Origin: Thalassobaculum litoreum DSM 18839 | Lineage (GTDB): Bacteria; Pseudomonadota; Alphaproteobacteria; Thalassobaculales; Thalassobaculaceae | Direction: 5' to 3' | Assembly: GCF_900102465.1 (NCBI RefSeq) | Contig: NZ_FNBW01000008.1 | Span: 218,835-282,834 of the forward strand | Length of the DNA stretch: 64,000 nt | Shown here: positions 35,988 through 44,389 of the stretch, piece by piece | Layout of the letters: each line of letters opens with the position of its first letter | Numbering within the stretch: the first letter of the stretch is position 1 | Translations under genes and position numbers: made by a program | Notes under the pieces: generated by a model | Databases searched by the model: none | The model's input: the letters and a program-made list of their open reading frames with translations, nothing else | What the model was told of the DNA's origin: nothing

Positions 35988-36500
35988 ATGGCCGGTGACG
36001 TGGACGCTCAATTGGATAAGGTCGGGTGGCAGCTCCTGCGGGTCCTGCAGGAGGATGCACGCCTCTCCTATAGCGAGCTCGGCCGACGGGTCGGGCTGTC
36101 CTCTCCCGCCATCGCCGAACGCGTGCGCCGGATGGAGGATACCGGGGTCATCACCGGTTACCGTGCCATGGTGGACCCGTCCAAACTCGGCTATCCGACG
36201 ATCGCCTTCGTCCATCTGAAGACCATCGGTGAGAATCACGGCCGCATCGCCACGGTGGCGCACACGCTGTCCGAGGTGCAGGAGTGCCACCACATCACCG
36301 GGCAGGACAGCTACATGATCAAGGTCATCGTCTCCTCGATGACCCATCTGGAGCATGTGATCGCCCAGCTGCGGACCTATGGCGAGACCACCACGTCCAT
36401 CGTGCTGTCCTCGCCGGTGAAGTCGAAGATGGTCCTGGCGGGGCCGAGCGTGCGCACCGGACCGATGCTGCCGCCGATGGCCTACGAGGAAACCGCCTGA
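35988..36500 (+). CDS. Lrp/AsnC family transcriptional regulator
   Basis: This 170-residue protein has an N-terminal helix-turn-helix ([51 protein letters not shown]) and a C-terminal RAM ligand/oligomer domain ([11 protein letters not shown].. to ..[14 protein letters not shown]). It should respond to an amino acid and act as a dimer of dimers. The upstream gap carries repeats suitable for autoregulation. It stands alone between the divergent RHH gene and rpmB. Confidence 0.92.
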   Translation: MAGDVDAQLDKVGWQLLRVLQEDARLSYSELGRRVGLSSPAIAERVRRMEDTGVITGYRAMVDPSKLGYPTIAFVHLKTIGENHGRIATVAHTLSEVQECHHITGQDSYMIKVIVSSMTHLEHVIAQLRTYGETTTSIVLSSPVKSKMVLAGPSVRTGPMLPPMAYEETA

Positions 36501-36661
36501 AACCGGGCCGGCAGGGCGTCTCGACGCTTGACGCCTCAGCCGGCCTCACGTATATCCCGCGCCTCGCGTCGCCTTTGTCCGGCGACGCCGCTGTTTTACG
36601 TGGGCCGATCGCCGCGGGATGCGTCCGGGCGGGGCCAGGAAAGAATGTCGAGGAACGTGTC

Positions 36662-36955
36662 ATGGCCCGTCGCTGCGATCTTACTGGCAAGGGTGTGCTG
36701 ACCGGCAACAACGTCAGCCACGCGAACAACCGCACCCGTCGCCGTTTTCTGCCGAACCTTCAGGACACCTCGCTGCTGTCCGACGCGCTGGGCGAGATGG
36801 TCCGCCTGCGCCTGTCGACCGGCGCCCTGCGCACCGTCGAGCACCGTGGCGGTCTGGACGCGTTCCTGAAGTCGGCCCGGGCGTCCGAGCTGTCGCTGGA
36901 GGCGCGCCGCCTGAAGAAGCGCATCCTCGCCGCCGAGGCGAAGGCTGCCGCCTGA
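36662..36955 (+). CDS. rpmB: 50S ribosomal protein L28
   Basis: This 97-residue L28 starts [29 protein letters not shown], the alphaproteobacterial form, and is slightly longer than E. coli L28 (78). It is a large-subunit assembly and structural protein. The ATG follows GAGGAACG. rpmB is monocistronic here, as often in this class (rpmG is elsewhere), and is closed by a terminator. Confidence 0.98.
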   Translation: MARRCDLTGKGVLTGNNVSHANNRTRRRFLPNLQDTSLLSDALGEMVRLRLSTGALRTVEHRGGLDAFLKSARASELSLEARRLKKRILAAEAKAAA

Positions 36956-37000
36956 TCCTTTCTAGCTTAATCCATTCTGGGGTCTCCCAGTCGCGTACCG

Positions 37001-37026
37001 CGCCCGCCTGAAAAGGCGGGCGTTTT
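37001..37026 (+). terminator. Rho-independent terminator after rpmB
   Basis: An 8-bp stem CGCCCGCC / GGCGGGCG (37001-37008 with 37015-37022) with loop TGAAAA is followed by TTTT. Confidence 0.88.
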
Positions 37027-37100
37027 CGTGTGCGGTCGCCTATACCGGGCGCAAAAGTTATGCTGTCCCGTGATGCCTGCCCGAGCCGAGAGTCGATGCC

Positions 37101-37754
37101 ATGAAGACCGATCCCGCCTTTCCGAACCTGTTCGTCGTCGATCACCCGCTGGTCCAGCACAAGCTGACCATCATGCGCGAGAAGGAGACGTCCACCTCGA
37201 AGTTCCGGGTGCTGCTGAAGGAGATCGCGCTGTTCCTCGGCTATGAGGTCACGCGCACCCTGGAGGCGACCACCCGCGAGATCGAGACCCCGGTGGCGAC
37301 CATGCAGGCGCCGACCCTGGCCGAGCCGCGACTGGTGATGGTCGGCGTGCTGCGCGCCGGTCTCGGCATGGTGGACGGGCTGCGCGAGCTGATCCCGACC
37401 GCCTATGAGGGTCATGTCGGCCTCTACCGCGACCCCAAGACCCATGAGCCGGTGGAATACCTGGTCAAGCTGCCGGCGGCGGAGGAGCGGGTCTTCGTGC
37501 TGGTCGATCCGATGCTGGCGACCGGCAATTCCGCCAGCCATGCCGCCGACGTGCTGAACACGCACGGGGTGCCGGACAGCCGTATCCGCTTCATGGCGCT
37601 GGTCGCCGCTCCGGAGGGGGTACGCCGGTTCCACCAGGATCATCCGGACGTGCCGATCTATGTGGCCGCCCTGGACGAAAAGCTGAACGAGAAGGCCTAT
37701 ATCGTGCCGGGCCTGGGCGATGCCGGCGACCGCCTGTTCGGCACGACCGAGTAA
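37101..37754 (+). CDS. upp: Uracil phosphoribosyltransferase
   Basis: This 217-residue enzyme salvages uracil to UMP using PRPP. The PRPP loop [13 protein letters not shown] and the uracil-binding C-terminal [16 protein letters not shown] are intact, and the N-terminal [22 protein letters not shown] is standard. No uraA permease gene adjoins. The convergent SDR gene follows after 16 bp. Confidence 0.97.
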   Translation: MKTDPAFPNLFVVDHPLVQHKLTIMREKETSTSKFRVLLKEIALFLGYEVTRTLEATTREIETPVATMQAPTLAEPRLVMVGVLRAGLGMVDGLRELIPTAYEGHVGLYRDPKTHEPVEYLVKLPAAEERVFVLVDPMLATGNSASHAADVLNTHGVPDSRIRFMALVAAPEGVRRFHQDHPDVPIYVAALDEKLNEKAYIVPGLGDAGDRLFGTTE

Positions 37755-37770
37755 GCCCCCCGGTCGCGAC

Positions 37771-38526
37771 TCAGACCAGCCCGCCGTTCACGTGGATGAG
37801 CTGGCCGGTGACGTAGCCGGCCTCCGGCGACAGCAGGAAGACGATCACGGCGGCCACTTCGTCGGGGGTGCCGAGCCGGCCCATGGGGATCTGCGCCTCG
37901 ACCTTGGTCGCCGCGTCGGGGGTGACGGCGCGGTTCGTGCCGGCATCCTTCTGAATGAACCCCGGGACCACGGCGTTCGCCGTCACTCCGTGCGCCGCCA
38001 GTTCGAAGGCGAGCGAGCGGACATGGGTCTCCAGCGCGGCCTTGGCGGCGGCGGTTCCGGGGAAGGTCATCACCCCGGGCCGGTAGACATGCGGGCCGAA
38101 GGCGGAGACCGCGACCACCCGGCCGCAGGGGCTGGCCTTCAGATGCGGGGCCGCCGCCTGGGCCATCAGGGCGAAGCCTCGGGCGATGGCGTCCACCGGC
38201 GTCTCAAGCTGCTCCAGGGTCGAGTCGAGAAGCGGCACGTTGCGCGCCCATCCGGCATTGGCGATCAGCACGTCGAGACCGCCGAACGCCTTCGCCGCCC
38301 GGCCGACCAGCGCGGCGGACAGATCGCGGTCGGCCAGATCGCCGAGCATGGTCTCCACGACCGATCCGGTGTCCCGAAGCTCCCCCGCCACGCTCTCCAG
38401 CCGGTCGGCATTGCCGCGGGTGTGCAGCAGCAATGCGGTGCTGGGACCGGCCAGCCGCCGGGCGGTGGCGGCGCCGATGCCGGAGGCGGCACCGGTGATC
38501 AGGACGCGGCGGGTGATCTCGGTCAT
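37771..38526 (-). CDS. Short-chain dehydrogenase/reductase lacking the usual catalytic Tyr
   Basis: This 251-residue SDR has TGAASGIG (11-18) and a NAG motif (LIANAGW). At the catalytic site Ser141 and Lys162 are present, but the Tyr of YxxxK is Thr158 (GTAAAKAAL). A Tyr occurs at 148 (PHVYRPG), too far away for the classical arrangement. It may be an altered reductase or use another acid. The C-terminal VTGQLIHVNGG is normal. It follows the DODA-like gene by 17 bp in a DoxX-DODA-SDR unit. Confidence 0.85.
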   Translation of the reverse strand: MTEITRRVLITGAASGIGAATARRLAGPSTALLLHTRGNADRLESVAGELRDTGSVVETMLGDLADRDLSAALVGRAAKAFGGLDVLIANAGWARNVPLLDSTLEQLETPVDAIARGFALMAQAAAPHLKASPCGRVVAVSAFGPHVYRPGVMTFPGTAAAKAALETHVRSLAFELAAHGVTANAVVPGFIQKDAGTNRAVTPDAATKVEAQIPMGRLGTPDEVAAVIVFLLSPEAGYVTGQLIHVNGGLV

Positions 38527-38543
38527 CGGGCGGGTTCCTTTCG

Positions 38544-39326
38544 TCAGCCGAAGGCGTAGGCGTCCATGGCGAGGACGGTGAAGACGGTGCTGGCATGCAG
38601 GCGCCGGCCCGTGCCGGAGCCGCCGGCGCCGAGGGCGGCGAAGAGCGGCAGGAAGTGCTCCTCGGTCGGGTGGTTGCGCACGGCGTCGGGTGCGCGGTCG
38701 CGATAGTGCAGCAGGTCGTCGCTGCGGCCGTCTTCGATCGCGCCGGCCGTCCAGTCGACGAAGCGGGTCACCCAGTCGGGCGCGTCCAGCTCGGCCCAAC
38801 CGCCGCGGCGCAGCTCGCCCAGGTTATGGGTGAAGGCGCCGGAGCCGAGGATCAGCACCCCGTCGTCGCGCAACGGCGCGAGGGCGGCACCGAGGCATCG
38901 GTGATGCTCCGGTCCGGCATCGGGGTCGACGGAGACGGCGACCACCGGGATGTCGGCGTCCGGATACATCAGGGTCAGCGGCACCCAGGTGCCGTGATCG
39001 AAGCCCCAGCCCTCGTCGCCCGTGGCGTCCAGCCCGGCATCGCGCAGCCGGCGCAGAATATCTGCGGCCAGAGCGGGATCGCCCGGTGCCGCATAGTCCA
39101 TCTCGTACAGCGCCTTGGGGAAGCCGTAGAAGTCGTGGATCACCCGCGGCCGGGCGGACGTGTTCACCCGCACGCCGCGGGCTTCGTAATGGGCGCTGAC
39201 AACGACGATGGCACGCGGCCGCGGCAGGTCCGCGCCGAGGCCGCGCAGGAAGTCGCGGGCCGGCACGTCGTCCAGCACGAGGGTCGGAGAGCCGTGGCTG
39301 ACGAAGATCGCGGGAAGCGGTGTCAT
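38544..39326 (-). CDS. Extradiol ring-cleavage dioxygenase, LigB/DODA family (YgiD-like)
   Basis: This 260-residue class III extradiol dioxygenase has metal-binding His in IFVSHGSPTLVLDD, VVVSAHYEARG and GFDHGTWVPLTLMYPDADIPV, with a further His in SGAFTHNLGEL. The layout is that of 4,5-DOPA dioxygenase/YgiD proteins. The substrate is an unknown catechol. It lies between DoxX-like and SDR genes and is divergent from a LysR regulator, a common arrangement for small redox or aromatic-response units. Confidence 0.9.
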   Translation of the reverse strand: MTPLPAIFVSHGSPTLVLDDVPARDFLRGLGADLPRPRAIVVVSAHYEARGVRVNTSARPRVIHDFYGFPKALYEMDYAAPGDPALAADILRRLRDAGLDATGDEGWGFDHGTWVPLTLMYPDADIPVVAVSVDPDAGPEHHRCLGAALAPLRDDGVLILGSGAFTHNLGELRRGGWAELDAPDWVTRFVDWTAGAIEDGRSDDLLHYRDRAPDAVRNHPTEEHFLPLFAALGAGGSGTGRRLHASTVFTVLAMDAYAFG

Positions 39327-39403
39327 GGTTCTTTTCTCCTAAACAAAAGGGGCCCGGCCGTCGAGCAGCCGAGCCCCCATTCGGATGGCGGTACGGGGAG
39401 GGG

Positions 39404-39835
39404 TCAGGCGGCGGTCGAGCTAAGGATCGCCGGCCGCGGCAGCTTCACCGCATAGGCGCCGTCACCGAGCCCGGCCTGGACGAAGAGCAGTGCCAGCCAC
39501 ATGGCCGGATACTCCCAGCCTCCGCCCTCGGCGGTGAACAGCCAGCCGTTGCCGGTGTGCTGCAGCAGGGCGCCGATCATCACCGGGACCAGCAGCAGCG
39601 AGATCAGCCTGGTATAGGCGCCGGCGATCAGGGCGATGCCGCCGCCGGTCTCGGCCAGGATGACCAGGTAGGCGAAGAAGCCCGGGAAGCCGATGCTCTC
39701 GAAGTAGCCGACGGTGCCCGGAATGGTGAAGACGAAGACCTTCAGGCCGGCATGGGCGACGAAGGCGACGCCAAGGGTGACGCGCAGGAGCAGGGCGGCA
39801 TAGGGCGCCGTGCGGGCGTCGATGGTGTCATACAT
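39404..39835 (-). CDS. DoxX family membrane protein
   Basis: This 143-residue protein has four predicted transmembrane helices (ALLLRVTLGVAFVAHAGLKVF; FFAYLVILAETGGGIALIAGAY; LISLLLVPVMIGALLQH; MWLALLFVQAGLGDGAY), matching the DoxX/DoxD family. Some members take part in membrane oxidoreductase complexes; function here is unknown. The second of two close ATGs was chosen because GGAG lies 7 bp upstream. It is the first gene of the unit facing LysR. Confidence 0.85.
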   Translation of the reverse strand: MYDTIDARTAPYAALLLRVTLGVAFVAHAGLKVFVFTIPGTVGYFESIGFPGFFAYLVILAETGGGIALIAGAYTRLISLLLVPVMIGALLQHTGNGWLFTAEGGGWEYPAMWLALLFVQAGLGDGAYAVKLPRPAILSSTAA

Positions 39836-39971
39836 GGTGTTCTCCATCTCTGATGTGGCGGCCCCGATCTTGGAGGCGGGCCCCCGCCGTGTTTCGTGAG
39901 ACAGAGATACGATGGTTAATGCGGAAAATAATTGGTGCAGTTTGAAAATGATTGTCTCATCATAATTAACA

Positions 39972-40895
39972 ATGGATCGGTTTGCCCTTCTCTCGACCTT
40001 CATCGCCGTCGCCGAGGCCGAGAGCTTCTCGGTGGCGGCCGACCGGCTCGACTTGTCCCGCGCCATGGCCAGCAAGCACGTTCAGGCGCTGGAGGACCGG
40101 CTCGGCGTGAAGCTGCTGGAGCGGACCACCCGGCGGGTGCGGCTGACCGATGCGGGCCGCCGCTACCTGGAGCGGGCCCGGCGCCTGCTGCACGATTTCG
40201 AGGTGGCGGAGACCGAGGCACGGGGCGAGCGGCTGGCGCCGGCCGGGCTGCTGCGGATCAACGGGCCGGTCTCCTTCTCCCGCACCCATCTGGCGGCGAC
40301 GATCGCGCCGTTCCTGCGCCGCTATCCGGACCTGTCCGTGGACCTGACGGTGAACGACCGAGTGGTCGATCTGCTGGAGGAGGGATACGACGTGGCCGTG
40401 CGCATCGGCCGGCTGACCGACTCCACCCTGGTCGCCCGGCGGGTGGCGCCGGTCGGCCTGCATCTGGCCGCGTCGCCGGAATACCTGGCGCTGCGCGGCA
40501 CGCCCCGGCACCCGTCCGACCTGATCGATCATGCCTGCCTCGGTTACGCCTATTCGGCGGAGGGGCCGTCCTGGCGCTTCGCCAACGCGGCGGGGGAGGA
40601 GGCGAGCATCCGCCCTCGTGGCCCCATGTCGGCCAATAACGGCGAGGTGCTGACCGAGGCGGCGATTGCCGGTGCCGGCATCGTGCTGCAGCCGGATTTC
40701 GTGCTCGGTCCGCATTTCGCCGGAGGCTCCCTGGTGCCGTTGCTGACCGACTGGCGGTCGCCGGAGATCGCGGTGCACGCGGTGCATCACCAGAGCCGGC
40801 ACGTCTCGGCCAAGATCCGGGTGTTCATCGATTATCTGGCGGAGGTCTGGCGGGTGCCGCCCTGGCGGATCGACGGCGATCCGTCCCCTCGATAG
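39972..40895 (+). CDS. LysR family transcriptional regulator
   Basis: This 307-residue LTTR has an N-terminal winged helix (MDRFALLSTFIAVAEAESFSVAADRLDLSRAMASKHVQALE.., with recognition helix in ASKHVQAL) and a two-lobed effector domain. The LDLSRAMASKHV variant is the AaeR/DmlR-like subgroup. It is divergent from the DoxX-DODA-SDR genes across 136 AT-rich bp, so it most likely regulates them. The inducer is unknown. Confidence 0.93.
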   Translation: MDRFALLSTFIAVAEAESFSVAADRLDLSRAMASKHVQALEDRLGVKLLERTTRRVRLTDAGRRYLERARRLLHDFEVAETEARGERLAPAGLLRINGPVSFSRTHLAATIAPFLRRYPDLSVDLTVNDRVVDLLEEGYDVAVRIGRLTDSTLVARRVAPVGLHLAASPEYLALRGTPRHPSDLIDHACLGYAYSAEGPSWRFANAAGEEASIRPRGPMSANNGEVLTEAAIAGAGIVLQPDFVLGPHFAGGSLVPLLTDWRSPEIAVHAVHHQSRHVSAKIRVFIDYLAEVWRVPPWRIDGDPSPR

Positions 40896-40933
40896 ACTGC
40901 GGGAAACCGAAAAATCGATCCGGGAGGCCCGCC

Positions 40934-41722
40934 ATGTCCGTCACCGCCCTGTCCCCCGACCGCCGCCAAGGCGCCGTCTCCGAGGAGGAGTGGAAGCTGC
41001 GCGTCGACCTCGCCTGCAGCTACCGGCTGGTCGAGCATTTCGGCATGGCCGACTTGGTGTTTAACCACATCACGGCGAAGCTGCCGTACAAGGTTGACGG
41101 CAAGGAAGTGTTCCTGATCAACGGCTTCGGACGGCACTACACGGAGATCACCGCCTCGAACCTGTTGCGGGTCGATATCGACGGCACGCCCCTGGACGAG
41201 GACGATTACCCGGTGAACGGGCCGGGATACGTGATCCATTCCGCCATTCACGGCGCGCGGCCGGACGCGCGCTGCATCATCCACACCCACAGCCGGGCCG
41301 GCTGCGCGGTCGCGGCAACTCAGGAGGGGCTGATCCCGCTGGACCAGCAGTCACTGCAGTTCCACGACCGGATCGCCTATCACGAGCTGGAAGGCATGGC
41401 GACCGACCTGAACGAGCGCGAGCGGCTGGTCGCCGATCTGGGCGACAGGAACGCGATGATCCTGCGCAACCACGGCCTGCTGACCTGCGGCCGTTCGGTG
41501 CCCGAGGCGTTCCGGCGGATCTATTACCTGGAACGCGCCTGCCGGCTGCAGATGGAGGTGATGGCGTCGGGCATGAAACCCGCCCGCCCGCCGGCCCATG
41601 TGGCGGAGCACACAGCACAGCAGTGGGAGAAGGGCGCGGCCAATATCGGCACGGTCGATCCGATCGAATGGCCGGCCCTGGTGCGGATGATGGAGCGCAA
41701 GGACCCCAGCTTCGCAAACTAG
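40934..41722 (+). CDS. Class II aldolase/adducin family protein
   Basis: This 262-residue member of the AraD/FucA-like fold has zinc-ligand histidines in CIIHTHSRAGCAV (two His) and a third in MILRNHGLLTCGRSVPEAF, with the N-terminal RLVEHFGMADLVFNHIT. The family includes sugar-phosphate aldolases and epimerases. Stand-alone members of this type are common in proteobacteria and uncharacterised. GGGAGG precedes the ATG. It follows the LysR gene by 38 bp. Its stop codon overlaps the convergent TfoX-like gene by 4 bp. Confidence 0.88.
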   Translation: MSVTALSPDRRQGAVSEEEWKLRVDLACSYRLVEHFGMADLVFNHITAKLPYKVDGKEVFLINGFGRHYTEITASNLLRVDIDGTPLDEDDYPVNGPGYVIHSAIHGARPDARCIIHTHSRAGCAVAATQEGLIPLDQQSLQFHDRIAYHELEGMATDLNERERLVADLGDRNAMILRNHGLLTCGRSVPEAFRRIYYLERACRLQMEVMASGMKPARPPAHVAEHTAQQWEKGAANIGTVDPIEWPALVRMMERKDPSFAN

Positions 41723-42078
41723 ATCTTGAGCGGCTGCGCTTTGGCAGGCAGCGCCCAGACGTAGTCCATCGCCAGGTCGATCCAGCCTTCCAGCGCCCGG
41801 GCGTCGCAGCTCTCCGGATCGACGAAGACGAAGCCCCGCATCGCCCGTGCGCCCCGCTCCGCCGGCCGGGCGCCGGGGCGGGACAGCGCCTTCGCGGTCC
41901 CCTCCGGGCCGACCCGGAACAGGAAGCGGCGCTCCCCGGTCTTCGACCGGTCGGCGCCGCCCAGCATGTTGCCGTGATGGAAGAAGCAGGTCGCGCCCAT
42001 CATCGGCTTCTCGGAAATGCACGGAATACCGTCGAGCGCGGCGCGCAGGCGCTCGTTGAGCTCGGCATCGACGGCCAT
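41719..42078 (-). CDS. TfoX N-terminal domain protein
   Basis: This 119-residue stand-alone TfoX_N domain shows the KPMMGATCFFHHGNMLGGAD.. segment, then RFLFRVGPEG and GFVFVDPESCDARALEGWIDLAMDYVWALP. Such small proteins share a fold with the N-terminus of the competence regulator Sxy but lack its C-terminal domain; their role is unknown. It starts 3 bp after the GST gene and is surely co-transcribed with it. Confidence 0.87.
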   Translation of the reverse strand: MAVDAELNERLRAALDGIPCISEKPMMGATCFFHHGNMLGGADRSKTGERRFLFRVGPEGTAKALSRPGARPAERGARAMRGFVFVDPESCDARALEGWIDLAMDYVWALPAKAQPLKI

Positions 42079-42081
42079 GGC

Positions 42082-42693
42082 TCAGCGCTTCCAGCTCGGT
42101 CGGGCGCGCATCGCGGTCTCCCAGCGTTTCACGTTGGGCACGCCCTCCGGCACGGGGTGGCCGAAGAAGTCGCAGATATGCAGGGCGGCCATGCCGGTGA
42201 TGTCGGCGATCGAGAACCGGTCGTTGCACACGAAGGTGCGGCCGTCGGACAGTTCGGCGTCCAGCCAGGCCCATTTCTTGGCCATGAGCCGGACCTGGGT
42301 CTCCGCGTAGGCGGGCACCTGCTCGACCTTCTCGGCGAAGAACTCGTGGGTGTGCAGCCCGACCTGGGCGATCGGGCCGAGGATCTGCTGCTCCATGCGC
42401 CGGCTCCACATCTCCACCTGGGCGGATTCCACGGGTGTCGCCCCCATCAGCGACGGTTCGGGATGCGCTGCCTCGAAATAGCGGCAGATGGCCACGCTCT
42501 CGGCGATCAGCGTACCGTCGTCCAGTTCCAGGACCGGGATCTCGCCCAGGGAGTTTTTCTTCAGAAAGGCGGGGGTGCGGGTCTCCGCCGCCATCAGGTC
42601 GACCGGCTCGATCGGCACCTCGATCCCCTTCTCGACCAGGAACACGAGGGTACGCAACGCGTTGGGCGCCATCGGATGCGAGTACAGCATCAT
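42082..42693 (-). CDS. Glutathione S-transferase family protein
   Basis: This 203-residue cytosolic GST has an N-terminal thioredoxin-like domain (MMLYSHPMAPNALRTLVFLVEKG; IPVLELDDGTLIAESVAICRYFE) with the cis-Pro and SNAIL-like ESVAI glutathione-binding motif. A helical C-terminal domain with FSIADITGMAAL follows. The likely catalytic residue is Ser or the nearby N-terminal polar group. The first of two adjacent ATGs was chosen, 6 bp after GGAGG. It is divergent from the ArsR gene across an operator. Confidence 0.93.
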   Translation of the reverse strand: MMLYSHPMAPNALRTLVFLVEKGIEVPIEPVDLMAAETRTPAFLKKNSLGEIPVLELDDGTLIAESVAICRYFEAAHPEPSLMGATPVESAQVEMWSRRMEQQILGPIAQVGLHTHEFFAEKVEQVPAYAETQVRLMAKKWAWLDAELSDGRTFVCNDRFSIADITGMAALHICDFFGHPVPEGVPNVKRWETAMRARPSWKR

Positions 42694-42722
42694 CGGAAGC
42701 CTCCATAAAAAGTGAACTGATC

Positions 42723-42757
42723 GGTTGACTATTATGGATCGATCGATATAGTCAACC
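42723..42757. promoter_or_regulatory. Operator-like inverted repeat between the GST and arsR-type genes
   Basis: GGTTGACTAT (42723-42732) and ATAGTCAACC (42748-42757) form a perfect 10-bp inverted repeat with a 15-bp spacer. A third half-site, AGTTGACT, lies at 42762-42769. The repeat contains -35-like TTGACT on both strands. It sits in the 92-bp divergent promoter region and is well placed for the ArsR protein to control both directions. Confidence 0.65.
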
Positions 42758-42785
42758 AATAAGTTGACTTTAGAGGGCCGACCCG

Positions 42786-43100
42786 ATGACCCAGCTCGAC
42801 CAGACCTTCGCCGCTCTCGGCGATGGCACAAGGCGCGCAATCCTCGCCCGTCTGACCAGGGGCGAAGCCGCCCTGTCGGAGATCGCGGAACCCTTCGAGA
42901 TGTCGCAGACGGCGGTGTCGAAACATGTCCGCGTGCTGTCGGAAGCCGGGCTGGTCCGCGTCAGCAAGCGCGGGCGCACCCGCTACTGCCGCCTGGAGGC
43001 GGCGCCGATGAAACAGGCGGCCGAATGGCTGGAGACGTACCAGACGTTCTGGGAAGGCCGGTTCGTCGCCCTCGCCCGGTACCTGGAGGAGAACCCATGA
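42786..43100 (+). CDS. ArsR/SmtB family transcriptional regulator
   Basis: This 104-residue winged-helix repressor shows LDQTFAALGDGTRRAILARLTRGEAALSEIAEPFEMSQTAVSKHVRVLSEAGLVRVSKRGRTRYCRL, the ArsR subgroup that accompanies AHSA1/SRPBCC genes. It lacks an obvious metal-binding cysteine pair, so it is probably not a metal sensor. It is coupled by ATGA overlap to the SRPBCC gene and probably represses both its operon and the divergent GST gene. Confidence 0.93.
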   Translation: MTQLDQTFAALGDGTRRAILARLTRGEAALSEIAEPFEMSQTAVSKHVRVLSEAGLVRVSKRGRTRYCRLEAAPMKQAAEWLETYQTFWEGRFVALARYLEENP

Positions 43101-43585
43101 GCCTGCCGTTCCTGAAATCGCCCCATGGCAGCGATCCCGTCATCGTGGAGAGCACCTTCCGGGCGTCGCCGTCGCGGCTGTTCCGGGCCTGGACCGACCC
43201 GGCGGAGTTGAAGGCCTGGTTCGGCCAGGCGCCGCACAGCATGGCGGCGATCGAGACCGACGTGCGGGAGGGCGGGGCCTGGAAATTCACCATGCCACCG
43301 ACCGAGGTGTCCCGCGACGCCCTGCGCGGCACCTATGTGACGGTGGAGCCGGACCGCAGGCTGGTCTTCACCTGGTGCCACGAGCGGGAATTCGCTGACG
43401 GTCGGGTCGAGGTCACGCCGGAGTCCGAGGTGACCGTAACCTTCGCGCCGGCCGAGGAGGGCACCTTCGTGCGCCTGACCCACGCGGCCATCCGGAGGGA
43501 GGACGCCCGCAAGGGGGTCGGCTCCGGCTGGTCGGCGAGCTTCGGCTCGATCCACGCCCTGCTTGAGAAGGAGGCCGTCCTATGA
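43097..43585 (+). CDS. SRPBCC (AHSA1-like) domain protein
   Basis: This 162-residue single START-like domain has FRASPSRLFRAWTDPAELKAWFG, GGAWKFTMP and the C-terminal helix GSGWSASFGSIHALLEKEAV. The family binds hydrophobic ligands, and in bacteria it is typically encoded next to an ArsR repressor, as here. It has ATGA overlaps with both the ArsR gene upstream and the DUF899 gene downstream. The ligand is unknown. Confidence 0.9.
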   Translation: MSLPFLKSPHGSDPVIVESTFRASPSRLFRAWTDPAELKAWFGQAPHSMAAIETDVREGGAWKFTMPPTEVSRDALRGTYVTVEPDRRLVFTWCHEREFADGRVEVTPESEVTVTFAPAEEGTFVRLTHAAIRREDARKGVGSGWSASFGSIHALLEKEAVL

Positions 43586-44271
43586 CCCTGCACCGGATCG
43601 TCGACCGCGCCCAATGGCTGACCGAGCGTCGGTCGCTCCTGGCCGAGGAGAAGGCGCATATGCGGGCCGGCGACGCGCTGGCGGAGAAGCGGCGCGCGCT
43701 GCCCTGGGTGCGGATCGAGCGGGAGTATCTGTTCGACACCGTACGGGGCCGCGAGACCCTGGCCGACCTGTTCGCCGGCAAGGGACAGCTCGCCGTCTAC
43801 CACTTCATGCTCGGCGCGGACTGGGAGCAGGGCTGCAAGAGCTGCTCGTTCTGGGCCGATAATTTCGACGGTGTGGACGTCCACCTCGTTGCCCGGGACA
43901 CCCGGTTCCTGTGCACCTCCAACGCGCCGCTGGACCGGCTGCAGGCGTATCGCGCGCGGATGGGCTGGCGCTTCGACTGGGTGTCGGCCGTGGATGGGGC
44001 GTTCAGCCGCGATTTCGGCGTGACCTTCCCGGATATGCAGGCGGGGTCGGCCGGCGGCTACAACTACACCGACGCCGTGCCGAACGACGAGATGCCGGGG
44101 ATCAGTATCTTCATCCGGCTGGAGGATGGCGGGGTCGCCCATGCCTATTCGACCTACGGCCGGGGCGTGGAGGCGATCAACGGCGCCTATCGTCTGCTCG
44201 ACCTTACGCCGAAGGGCCGGGACGAGGGCGGTCGGGGCATGAGCTGGCTGCGGCGGCGCGACGAGTATTAG
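43582..44271 (+). CDS. DUF899 family (thioredoxin-like) protein
   Basis: This 229-residue protein has the DUF899 pattern WLTERRSLLAEEKAHMRAGDALAEKRRALPWVRIEREYLFD, then LADLFAGKGQLAVYHFML and the conserved CKSCSFWADNFDG, where a CxxC sits at the thioredoxin-like active site. It ends with ISIFIRLEDGGVAHAYSTYGRG. It may be a redox protein of unknown substrate. It is the third gene of the ArsR operon. Its stop codon coincides with the first bases of a MITE-like element. Confidence 0.88.
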   Translation: MTLHRIVDRAQWLTERRSLLAEEKAHMRAGDALAEKRRALPWVRIEREYLFDTVRGRETLADLFAGKGQLAVYHFMLGADWEQGCKSCSFWADNFDGVDVHLVARDTRFLCTSNAPLDRLQAYRARMGWRFDWVSAVDGAFSRDFGVTFPDMQAGSAGGYNYTDAVPNDEMPGISIFIRLEDGGVAHAYSTYGRGVEAINGAYRLLDLTPKGRDEGGRGMSWLRRRDEY

Positions 44272-44383
44272 AGCGCGATCGGTTCAGATCGAAACGATCT
44301 GTACCGTGAATCGCTAGATAACCCATTACAGATAAAGCAAATTCCCACGAGCAGATGTTTCCATCCGATCGTGATTTTCTCTA
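44269..44383. mobile_element. MITE-like element
   Basis: This AT-richer non-coding block of about 115 bp begins TAGAGCGCGATCGG and ends, read inward on the other strand, TAGAGAAAATCACGATCGG. These are imperfect terminal repeats sharing TAGAG and CGATCGG. TA at the ends fits insertion at TA by IS630/Tc1-type transposases, and the IS630 end at the right of the window also starts TAGAGCG. Similar TAGAGC..GATC elements are common in alphaproteobacterial genomes, to my recollection. It overlaps the DUF899 stop codon. Confidence 0.5.
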
Positions 44384-44389
44384 GGCGCG

